Source of the DNA: Verrucomicrobiaceae bacterium
Lineage (GTDB): Bacteria > Verrucomicrobiota > Verrucomicrobiia > Verrucomicrobiales > Verrucomicrobiaceae
Length of the DNA: 64,000 nucleotides
NCBI GenBank assembly: GCA_021151605.1
Contig: JAGKWZ010000007.1
Span: 9,879 to 73,878 of the forward strand
Direction of reading: 5' to 3'
Below the pieces are notes generated by a model that saw nothing but the letters and a program-made list of their open reading frames with translations, did no database searches and was not told where the DNA came from. This document shows positions 45,485 through 55,200 of the stretch, piece after piece; position 1 is the first letter of the stretch, and every line of letters begins with the position of its first letter. The position numbers and the translations under genes were made by a program.

Positions 45485-47196
45485 AAACACTCGCCCTCAT
45501 CACTCTGTGCACCGTTCTCACCGCTGTTTCAGCGAGTGCCCAATGGCAGTCCACCGACTATGTCCTCAGAGGCGGCTGGAACTCGATCTACCTGCATGGC
45601 GAGGCCACTCATGCGACGCCGGAGGCTCTGTTTGCCTCATATCCCGAGGTGCTGGAGGTGTGGCGCTGGAATCCGAATCCGAATCAGGTGCAGTTCACCA
45701 CCTCGCCGCTGCTGCCGACGACGGGCACGCCGGAGTGGAGCATCTGGGTGCGTGGCGGCACGGCGAACACGCTGACACAGCTCTCCGGGCAGACAGGTTA
45801 CCTCGTTCGCTGCTCAGGCGCGACGGCAGACAGCTACACAGTTCCAATGGTGCAGCGGATGCTGCCACCCAGCGCGGCGTGGGTGCGCAATGGAGCGAAT
45901 TTTCTGGGTTTCCCCTCGAAGCTCAATGGCAGCTACCCGGCCTTCAGCAGCTACTTCGCGTCCTTTCCGGCGGCCATCGCTGCAAACACGAAGATTTTTA
46001 AATACGTCGGCGGTGAATTCAGCGCGAGCAATCCGCTGCAGGTCTTCTCCCCCACGCTGGAGCGTGTGGACCGCAATCAGGCCTATTGGTTTGATTCGGA
46101 GGTGGTGGGAAATTTCTACGCGCCGTTGCAGATCTCGCTCTCGCAGGCCAGCGGACTCGATTTCGGGCGCACAGGCTCGGTGATCACTGCGCGGGTGATG
46201 AATCGCACCGCCACACCGATGACGATCACTATCGCACCCGTCGCCTCCGATGCGGCTCCGTCAGGGCAGGAGGAGATCACCGGTAGCGTGCCAGTGACGC
46301 GGCGGACATTTGATAGCGGCACGGCGGCCTGGGTGGAGACGCCGATCGTGGCGGCTTACACGGAAGTCATTGCCCCTGCGACCACCGTGGAGCTGAGTTT
46401 CGGCATCGACCGCGTGGCGATGACGGGCGCGGCGGAGGCCTTTTATGCGTCGTTGCTGCGCTTCACGGATGCGGGCAATCAATTCGACATTCTGCTGCCC
46501 GTGAGCGCACGGAAGGCCACGCTGGCCGGGCTGTGGATCGGTGAGGCGAATGTGAAAGCCGTGGAGAGCAAGGCGCAGGCGGACGCGGTGACACCCACGG
46601 GCCGCAGCTACCCTTTGCGCTACCTGCTGCATGTGGCGGATGATGGCACGGCGCGGGTGCTCTCGCAGGTCTTCATGGGCAAGCTGGCGGCACTGCCGAA
46701 TGATTTCGGCCTCTGCACGAAGGAAGCCGGTTTGAAGGCCGACGAAAAAGCCACTGCGAGCCGCATCGCCAGCGTTCACATGCCTTTGAATCGCGTGATC
46801 GACGGCACATCGGGCACGGGCAGTGGCAGCGTGGCCATTCCGGGCACGCTGGTGCGGAAGATCAGCGTGCCGTTCGATGACCCGACGAATCCCTTCGTGC
46901 ATCAATACCATCCCGATCACGACAACAAAGATGCGAAGGGCAATGCGCTCACCGCCGGCTTCGAGAGCTACAACATCGAGCGCCAAGTGACCTTCACCTT
47001 TACGGAGTCACCACCGCCGGGCAGCACCGTGACGAGTGGCTGGGGCAGCAGCGTCATTGGCGGCACCTACGCGGAGGTCGTGCAGGGTTTGCACAAAGAC
47101 AGCGCAGGAGTCGGCACCGGCAATGGCCTGCAAATCACCGGCACCTTTGAACTCCGCCGCGCCTCCGAGATCGGGAGCATCAGCGTGACGCCGTGA
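45481..47196 (+). CDS. Secreted protein of unknown function, 571 residues
   Basis: The start is the ATG at 45481, overlapping the previous stop (ATGA), which yields a good signal peptide (MKTLALITLCTVLTAVSASA, cleaved before QW). An upstream extension of the frame is not supported. Visible features are an N-terminal YVLRGGWNSIYLHGE segment, a central LAGLWIGEANVKAVE, and a C-terminal PFVHQYHPDHDNKDAKGN followed by GGTYAEVVQGLHKDS and FELRRAS. I recall this C-terminal pattern in other large secreted operons of Verrucomicrobia and Planctomycetes, but know no assigned function. The S74-chaperone gene follows after 40 bases. Confidence 0.7.
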   Translation: MKTLALITLCTVLTAVSASAQWQSTDYVLRGGWNSIYLHGEATHATPEALFASYPEVLEVWRWNPNPNQVQFTTSPLLPTTGTPEWSIWVRGGTANTLTQLSGQTGYLVRCSGATADSYTVPMVQRMLPPSAAWVRNGANFLGFPSKLNGSYPAFSSYFASFPAAIAANTKIFKYVGGEFSASNPLQVFSPTLERVDRNQAYWFDSEVVGNFYAPLQISLSQASGLDFGRTGSVITARVMNRTATPMTITIAPVASDAAPSGQEEITGSVPVTRRTFDSGTAAWVETPIVAAYTEVIAPATTVELSFGIDRVAMTGAAEAFYASLLRFTDAGNQFDILLPVSARKATLAGLWIGEANVKAVESKAQADAVTPTGRSYPLRYLLHVADDGTARVLSQVFMGKLAALPNDFGLCTKEAGLKADEKATASRIASVHMPLNRVIDGTSGTGSGSVAIPGTLVRKISVPFDDPTNPFVHQYHPDHDNKDAKGNALTAGFESYNIERQVTFTFTESPPPGSTVTSGWGSSVIGGTYAEVVQGLHKDSAGVGTGNGLQITGTFELRRASEIGSISVTP

Positions 47197-47236
47197 CCCT
47201 CAGAACTTGAACCTTGAAACCTCGACCTCTCTCATC

Positions 47237-49198
47237 ATGAAAAAACACCACCTCCTCCTCGCAACGGCATTGCTCGCACTGCCGAGTCTTCTTCACGCAC
47301 AGACCAGTTCGGTGCCCGGCTTCATCAATTACCGCGGCCGCGTGCTCAACTCCAGCGGTGGGCTCGTTGGCAGCGGCACGCCCGTCAATCGCACCGTCAT
47401 CTTCCGCGTCTGGGATCATCCCTCCAACACGACAGCAGCTAACCTGCTTTATTCGGAAGAGCAGACCGTCACCATCGCGGAGGGCGATTTCAGCGTGCTG
47501 GTGGGGCAAGGCGTCTCTACCAACAGCACGCAGTTTGGCTACAGCGAGACCGCGAAGAAGCTGGCTGACGTTGGCGCCGCCTTTGGCGGCAGTGGGCGCT
47601 ACCTGGGCGTGACGGTGGATGACGGCACGGCCGCAGCGGATAATGAGATCACGCCGCGGCAGCAGATGGTGAGCTCGGCCTTCTCGTTCCGCAGCAAGGT
47701 GGCGGAGTCCTTGGCCAGCAGCAGCGGCACCGCTTTGGCCGTGGCGGACAGTGGCAGGATCGGCGTGGGCAATACGGCGCCTCCTGCGCTCTTCACCATC
47801 ACGGGTGCCAATAGCAGCACCACCACCAACACGCCCCAGATGCTGATCACAGCGGATGATATGACGGAGCGTCTGCGCCTCGGCGTGGACAGCTCGGGCA
47901 ATAGCACCGGCTTCCTGCAAACATGGAAAGAAGGCACCGGCGCGACCAACCTGCTGCTCAACCCCAACGGTGGCAACGTCGGCATCGGCAACACTAACCC
48001 TACGGCCAAACTGGACGTCACCGGCACCATCGCGGCCTCGGGAGCGATCACCTCTGGAGGCGCTATCTCTGCGCTCGGCAGCGGTGGCCATGTTTTTAAC
48101 TCGGGCGATCTGGACGGCGGCTTGTTCTCGCCTGCGGATGGGGTAGTGACGCTCAACACCAATGGCAACGAACGCATGCGGTTAAATGCGCTAGGCAATG
48201 TTGGTATCGGCACCAGCAGTCCAAACAGCACCTTGCATGTGAATGGGAGCTGCACTTTCGGCCCCACCAGTGGGAATAATTTCGTGGTGACGGGAAATCA
48301 AATTCAACACTATTCCAATGGCACCCAGGCGCCCATGTTTCTCAACTGGACCGGTGGAAGTGTGGTCGTTGGAAATGGAGACCCTAGCAAGGGGCTGTTA
48401 GCGGTTGGACCCGGTATCGCGGCGAACCTCAATGCCAACAAATTCTTTGATGGGACCGTCAATATCATCGTGAGCGGTGGTGGCGGCACACTCAACACGT
48501 CGATCTATGCAACCAACTGGATCATTACTGGCAATGGCTATACCGCTGTTTCTGATGCCCGCATCAAGCGCATTGACGGTGTCTCCGATGGAGCCAGTGA
48601 CCTCGACACGCTGAGCAAAATCCAAATCACCAACTACCACTACAAGGACATGGTCTCCAACGGTGGGGAGCAGCACAAGAAACTCATCGCTCAGCAAGTG
48701 GAGCAGGTGTTTCCTCAGGCGGTTCGGCGCACCACCGACGTCATTCCAGACATCTACCAGCGCGCGAGTTTCAAGGACGGCTGGGTGACCTTGGACACCA
48801 ATTTGAAGAAGGGTGAGCGCGTTCGCCTCGTCACCAAGAAAGAGGAAACAGTGTTCGAAGTGCTCCAAGCCAAAGCCGGAGCCTTCCGCACGGACTTGAA
48901 GACGGATGATGCCGAGATCTTCGTCTATGGCCGCGAGGTCAAAGACTTCCGCTCGGTGGACTACGATGCCGTGTCGATGCTCAACGTCTCTGCCACGCAG
49001 CAGATCAAGAAGGAGAAGGACGCCGAGATCGCCGCCCTGGAGGCCAAGCTCGCTGCACAAGACAAACGTCTGGGCGAATTGGAAGCCAAAGACAAGGCCC
49101 GCGATGCCAAGCTCGCAGCCTTTGAGCGTCTGCTGCACGCCAACGCCAAAGCCACAGCCCACAGGGTATCACTGAAACCTCACGCAGGCGCTGAGTAG
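47237..49198 (+). CDS. Secreted fibre-like protein with S74 intramolecular chaperone domain
   Basis: A 653-residue protein from ATG 47237, chosen because it gives the signal peptide MKKHHLLLATALLALPSLLHA; the TTG at 47207 does not. The N-terminal domain (VPGFINYRGRVLNSSGGLVG) is common in such exported proteins. A long repetitive beta region follows (GNVGIGNTNPTAKLDVTGTI). The C-terminal part begins SDARIKRIDGV with the putative self-cleavage Ser439, then IAQQVEQVFPQAV, matching peptidase S74, the intramolecular chaperone of endosialidase that trimerises phage tail spikes and then cuts itself off. After it comes a coiled coil (KEKDAEIAALEAKLAAQDKR). It is probably a trimeric extracellular fibre; target unknown. 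Confidence 0.82.
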   Translation: MKKHHLLLATALLALPSLLHAQTSSVPGFINYRGRVLNSSGGLVGSGTPVNRTVIFRVWDHPSNTTAANLLYSEEQTVTIAEGDFSVLVGQGVSTNSTQFGYSETAKKLADVGAAFGGSGRYLGVTVDDGTAAADNEITPRQQMVSSAFSFRSKVAESLASSSGTALAVADSGRIGVGNTAPPALFTITGANSSTTTNTPQMLITADDMTERLRLGVDSSGNSTGFLQTWKEGTGATNLLLNPNGGNVGIGNTNPTAKLDVTGTIAASGAITSGGAISALGSGGHVFNSGDLDGGLFSPADGVVTLNTNGNERMRLNALGNVGIGTSSPNSTLHVNGSCTFGPTSGNNFVVTGNQIQHYSNGTQAPMFLNWTGGSVVVGNGDPSKGLLAVGPGIAANLNANKFFDGTVNIIVSGGGGTLNTSIYATNWIITGNGYTAVSDARIKRIDGVSDGASDLDTLSKIQITNYHYKDMVSNGGEQHKKLIAQQVEQVFPQAVRRTTDVIPDIYQRASFKDGWVTLDTNLKKGERVRLVTKKEETVFEVLQAKAGAFRTDLKTDDAEIFVYGREVKDFRSVDYDAVSMLNVSATQQIKKEKDAEIAALEAKLAAQDKRLGELEAKDKARDAKLAAFERLLHANAKATAHRVSLKPHAGAE

Positions 49199-49292
49199 CG
49201 CTGACTCACGCCCTCGCTGCGCTCCTCCCATCGTGGAGCAGTGCGCAGAGCCTGTCTCGCGACTCAACTTTTACCCCCAATCGGCCACTGCC

Positions 49293-52200
49293 ATGCACAC
49301 TCCACGCTTCCTCTTATTCGCCCTATTCTCACTGCTCTTCGCTGTCACTGCGCGGGCGCAGTTTGAGATCAAGGTTGACTCCACCAACGTGCTCGATCCT
49401 CGGCGCGCTGGGGCTTCTGCGTCGATCTCGGCTGGCGTCGTCAACAGCATCACCGTGCGTGGCGGTGGCGCAGGCTATACGGCCGCACCGTCCGTCGTCA
49501 TCGCCGCACCGCCCTCTGGCACCACCGCCACCGCGATCGCCAGCATCAGTGGCGGCGTGGTCACCGCGATCACCATCACCAATGGCGGCAGCAACTATGT
49601 CAGCGCACCCGCCATCTACATCGCACCGCCGCCCATTCTCGGCAGTGGCGTCACCACGGGCCCGCAGCATGCGGGCATGTCCAATACCACGACCGCTGCC
49701 GCCGCTGGGCGTAGCACCAGCGTCGCCAATGTCTCCCCGGCCATCGCCAGCTATTACCCCAATAGCATTGCCAAGACCTACAGCACGCCAGCGAGCCCCA
49801 CGCTCTCCACCTGGATCGCGCCTGGCACGGCCACCGTGGCCAGCATCACTCTGGTGGCGGCCACAGTGGGTGATGACTTCGCGGCTGGAGTGCCACTCTA
49901 TTTCATGGGCGACGAAATCACGCGCCCGACCTTGGATTGGAACAACATCCCCGTCTCCGCGAGCTATTGGCGCGCTGAACCCGTGAAAGCAGGCGAAATC
50001 TTTGCCAGTGCCTACCTCGACAACCTCTCGCCCATATCCGCCCAGCCCATCATCGCGCTCGGCAGCGTCAATGTGCTGACGAGCAGCACAGGCAGCAGCA
50101 CCGTCACGGTCGCGACAGCGCCAGCCACGCTGACCGCTGGAGCCACCCTGCTGGGCCAGCGCGTCAACATGGTCAGCGGCACCACCATCACCTTGGCTGG
50201 CAATGCCAACCAAGCCATCAGCACCAGCACCGCCGTCAGCTACACCGAGTATCAACCCTTCTACTACAGCCCTCATGCGGGTCGCGTGTTTGCCTCGCAA
50301 CCCGGCCGCGTGACCATCACCTGGGTCTCCGCAGCGCCTGATACCAGCAAGGCAGGCGAGAGCACACCGACCTACAAGTTCCGCCGAGAGACCTTCGCTG
50401 TTTCATCCGGTTCGCGTCAGCCTGCGCGGACGATCTTTTGGACCGAGGCACAGAAAGGCTTCAGCGGTCCGCTCGTGACCATCCCGCCGGGGCGCATCAC
50501 GCTGATCAACCCCATCTTCAACAGCTTCGTGCCAGGCATGACCACCGAGTATGTGCCCGTGGGCAGCAACACCAACCCCAACACCAGCGGTGCCGCCGAG
50601 CCGCGCACCGTGTGGTATGACAAGCTGGGTAACACCGCATCCCTCCACGCCTACAACGTCGAGGGCCGCTTGTTCATCGAGTATCTGGGCGCGCAAGTCA
50701 GCGGCAATGTCGGCGTGCATGAGTTCCTCGGAGCGGACATTCTCGACATCAAGCGCGTGGCCGATGTGACCACCGTGCAGACCGATCTCGGTGAAAAGCT
50801 GCGCCCTCGCCAGGGGGACGCGCAGACCGGTGACGACCAGCTCATCCCCAAGGTGGAAGTCAATTTGTCCCAGACCGGCTCTCAGCTCTACGGCAGCTAC
50901 CTCCGCGCCGATGGTATCACCGATTACTATGCCGAGCGCGAGAACTTGGACCCCGATCGTGTCACCCTTTATTGGCTGGAGACAAAGGATGCCTCCATTC
51001 ACTTCCTGACTGCACCAGCCAGCCCTGGCATCGCCATCGAGTGGCCAAAATACAAACGCAACTACACCCACGTGTGGCCCAGCTCCATCGGCTCTTACCA
51101 GCCCGTCAACGTCATGCAAAATGGCAGCAGCGTTGGCACAGGACCGCAGTTCGCTGCCTCCAATCTGCCGTCGATCATCTTCCAGGACGATCCTGCCAAC
51201 GCCGAAGCTGTGATCGATGCGAACACGCAGCGACTGCTCGTGGATTTCACCGAGAGCTCCGACAAGACCAACCGCACGCTGCTGAAGTTCGACTCCACCG
51301 TCGGCCCTTGGTATGTGCGGATGTTCATTCAGTCCCAAGAGCAGTTGGGCACACCGGAAGTGCCAGACCCCGATGGCGCAGGCCCATTGATCGGCACGCC
51401 CGCTGTCTTCACCCTCAATGACTTGAATGCTGACGGCATCGCCGACTGGTCGCCTGGTGCGTTGGTCAACGCCACCGGCGGCACCACGCAGGCCATCGTC
51501 GGGCAACGCATCGAGCGGCCTAGCTCGGCCTATGAAGTCGGCGGCTATGTCGCGGAAGGTCGCTGCTATTCGGCCACGGCTTACATCGACCCCTTCACCT
51601 CAGGCGTCGCCGCCGCAGCTTCCGGTGGCATCATCCCGGTCAACGCGCTGAGCACGGATCGCCATCTGACGATCTGGTGGTTTAAAAAGGTAGCCGCACC
51701 GAACAGCAACTTTGCTGACTTTTACGTGCCCGCCATCGCTGCGAACTACCAGGTGAGTTACCCCAGCGCAGCACAAGAACTCATCATCGCATCCGGCAAC
51801 GGCATCGAGAATCCCGGCCTCACTAGCGAGCAAGCCGCAGGCAGTCTCTATGTGCAAAACAATCCCGGTCTGGTCGGCTACAACCCCAACGAAGAGCATG
51901 CACTGATGCTCAACGGCAACGTGTATGCCCTGCGGGATGATTTGAATGCCGCCACTTCTTCAGAGCCCTTCGTGCTCATTCAATACACCGAACCGCTCAC
52001 CTCGCGGCCCATCATGCGCGTAGTCAAAGTGCTGCGCAGCAACGCCACCTATCCGCTCAGCTTCGACAAGATTGCAGGCACGCCTTTGCAACCACCCATG
52101 CCGCTCACGCTGCTGCCGCTGCCATTGAAGCCCGACACCAGCGTGCGTAACGCCGAAGTCGCCATCAGTGCCGACACAGCGGCTGGATCTGGTGCGCCAA

Positions 52201-55200
52201 CGAGCTACAACCGTTTCACCTTTGCCGATCGCAAAGGCCAGACCTGGATCTATCGCGGCCCGCACAACGGCGGCGAGCCCAGCTTTGGCATGCAGTTCTA
52301 TTATTACCTGCGTGAGGGCTTCAATTTCCCAGGCCTCACCACGCAGCCCGCTGTCGGCAGCATTCAGCCATTCATCGCCGCAGGCCCGCAGCAGAACGTG
52401 AATGGTGGCGATGCCATCACCCTCACCTACCGGCCCAAGTGGCCCGACGACGACAGCCTGCCCATCGCCGACCAACGCACGCTCGGCGAGCTGAGCAGCG
52501 GCCAGACGCTGACTCTGGCCAAAGCTGGACTACCGCAAGTGCGTGGCCAAACCAGCGCCCAAGTGCTCTACCAGCAGTCCATCGCCAACAGTGGCGTAAA
52601 CTCCAAGGCCGTCGTGTTGCATGATGCCACACGGCAAAAGACGCTGCTCTTCGGCAGCAACGGCTTGCCGAGCAAGCTGCCTCCATCGGTGGCGATCACG
52701 CCGTATGCTGGCCGCAGCTACTTCCAAGGCCTGCCGCCTCATTTGCAGAGTCGCTTCTACTTCGATCCCAACCTAGGCAGCAATGGCGGGCTGGTGCTCA
52801 CTGGCGAGTTCGTTGATGTGCCGGTGGGTGAGGATTACCTCAACCTCAATGCCCTGAGCCTTGCCGACATCAACACCCTGAATGCCTTGTGCCCAGACGC
52901 CGATGTCATCAACAAGCCCATTTGGACTGCGGCCATCAATGGCCTTTCCACCCAGCTGCAAACCTGGCGCAGATACACCACTGCCAAAGCCACCACGGCC
53001 ATCGGCAAAGGGGCGCGAGTGGCTGTGGACTGGAATAACCCCATGATTAATGGCCGCAGCGAAGTCAGCGTGATCGAGATCCGCGTTACCGATGCAGGCT
53101 TTGGCTACAACTCGGCACCGCTCATCCCATTGCCAGGCAAGGCCAAGGCAGAGGCCACCCTCACAGGAAGCGCCGTCTCAGCCGTGACCGTGCTGGATCC
53201 CTTCACGCGCGAACCTTTCAACGGCAGCTACCCTCCGCAGCCCACCGTTCCAGCGCCAGCCAACAAGGGACAAGTTATCTACCTCAAGTTGGAGCATGGC
53301 GGCTCTGGCTACACTTCGCCGCCTGACATCGTCATCGACCCTCCTGGCAACGGTGGCACGAGAGCCACGGCGACCTGCACGATTGCTCAGGGCGCAGTCG
53401 CGTCCATCACCATCACCGATCCAGGCTCAGGCTACACCGAATCGCCAAACATCACCATCACACCGCCGGCGGTGCCCTTCGCTGTGGATGCCTCGTTGAA
53501 CAGAAACATCGCTCTCGGCACCCTCAGCGAGATCACCGACCCCGACACTGCCGTGGACAGCTATGCGCTCAGCTCCACTGGTGCAGGCACGGGTTATGTG
53601 ACCCTCGTGTTTGGCAACGGCAAGGTCTTCACCGACGCCGCCGACCCTGTGAACATGCAGATCATCAAGGTCAGCCCCACGCTTTATCAAGGCGATGTGA
53701 AAGCCCTGCTCAGCAGCAACCCGCTGGATGAAAAAGTCACGCTGCGTCACAGCGGCGACTATGGGGCACGGCCAGAGAACTTTGAGTTCGAGTGGCGCTA
53801 TGGTTTCCCCACCAGCGGCGGCACCTTCCCCGCAGGCGATCCCGCCACTGATCCCGATTGGATCACGCCCAATGGCACCCAAGGCAGCAGCGTGCTCGTC
53901 GGTGGTTCGCCCACCGCCACCATCAGCACCCCTGCGGTGCTGATGGGCGATACCTGGTTCACCATGCGCTACAAGAAGGCCGGCACCAGCACCTACTCCG
54001 ACTGGGTCGCACCAGTGCTCGTCGAAGGCTGGATCAAGCGTGTGCTCGGCAAGATCACGCCCTTCAACCAGCGCATGGACAACCTCTACAACAACTCGGT
54101 CAACACCGACGTCAGCCTGCTCACCCAAGCCGGGCATCGTTGGGAAGGCGACATCGCGCTCAACCTCGACAACGTCAATGATGCCGGCCTCATCGAGATC
54201 TACGAGACCCTGCTCAATCGCGGTAAAGCCTTCACCATCGGCTCTGGCACGGACCTGAACTCCTCCAACCAGGCCCTCCTCCTCGCGGCCGGTTACCTCA
54301 GTGACCTCTACACCATCCTCGGCAACGAAGCCTATGCCGACGCCGCGAACCCGACCATCTCCATCGACGACCAGACCACCGTCACCGAGGTCAACACCAG
54401 CCGCTTCTCATTCGAAGGCCAAGTCGCCAGCGCGCTCGATGAAGAGCTAGCCCTGCTGCGTGGCCGCGATGACTTCGGCCTGACCAACATCGGCTTAGCG
54501 CCTGCCTACAACCGCCTGTTCTGGAACTACACCCGTGGCATCAACAGCGGCGAAGTGCTCTACGCCGTGAACTACAACATCAAAGAAAAGTCCGGCAGCA
54601 GCGCCGACGGCAAGGTCGATGCCGCTGATGCCCTGCGCATGTTCCCCCAAGGCCACGGTGACGCCTATGGGCACTACCTCACCGCCCTCACCGGCTACTA
54701 CAAGCTACTCACGCACCCTGACTTCACCTGGACGCCCACTGCCGAAGCCGTCACCGTGCTCGGCCAATCCGTGCTCGTGGACTACAAAGACGAGCGCAAG
54801 TTTGCTGCCGCCGCTGGCAACGTCGCACGCACCGCGCAGCAGATCTGCGCCCTCGTGCAGCGTCAGAGCTACAACGACGATCCCGCCGCTGGCTGGAGCC
54901 ATTTGCAAGACGGTAAAGTCAACTCACAGACCAACAGCACCCGATATCAAGGTCTGGACGAAACCACCAGCCGCGCGGCGCAAGGCAGCTTCTTCCACTG
55001 GATCACCGGCAACGCCATGCTCGTCGATCACGACACCAATCCCGCGCACACTGGCGTGCAAGTCGTGGACCGCAGCACCGTGCCGGAACTCGGCGAACTC
55101 GCCTCCGCTGGCCAGAGCTTCCAGAACACCATGGACCTCGCCAATGCGCACCTCAATCCGCTCGGCCTCAGCCCTGGAGCCATCGCCTTCGACATCTCAC

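Noticed and set aside
47197..47236. Leader with AACTTGAACCTTGAAACC as a start region or dispersed repeat
   Set aside because: It resembles short repetitive leaders seen in this group, but there is a single copy here, so no repeat can be claimed.
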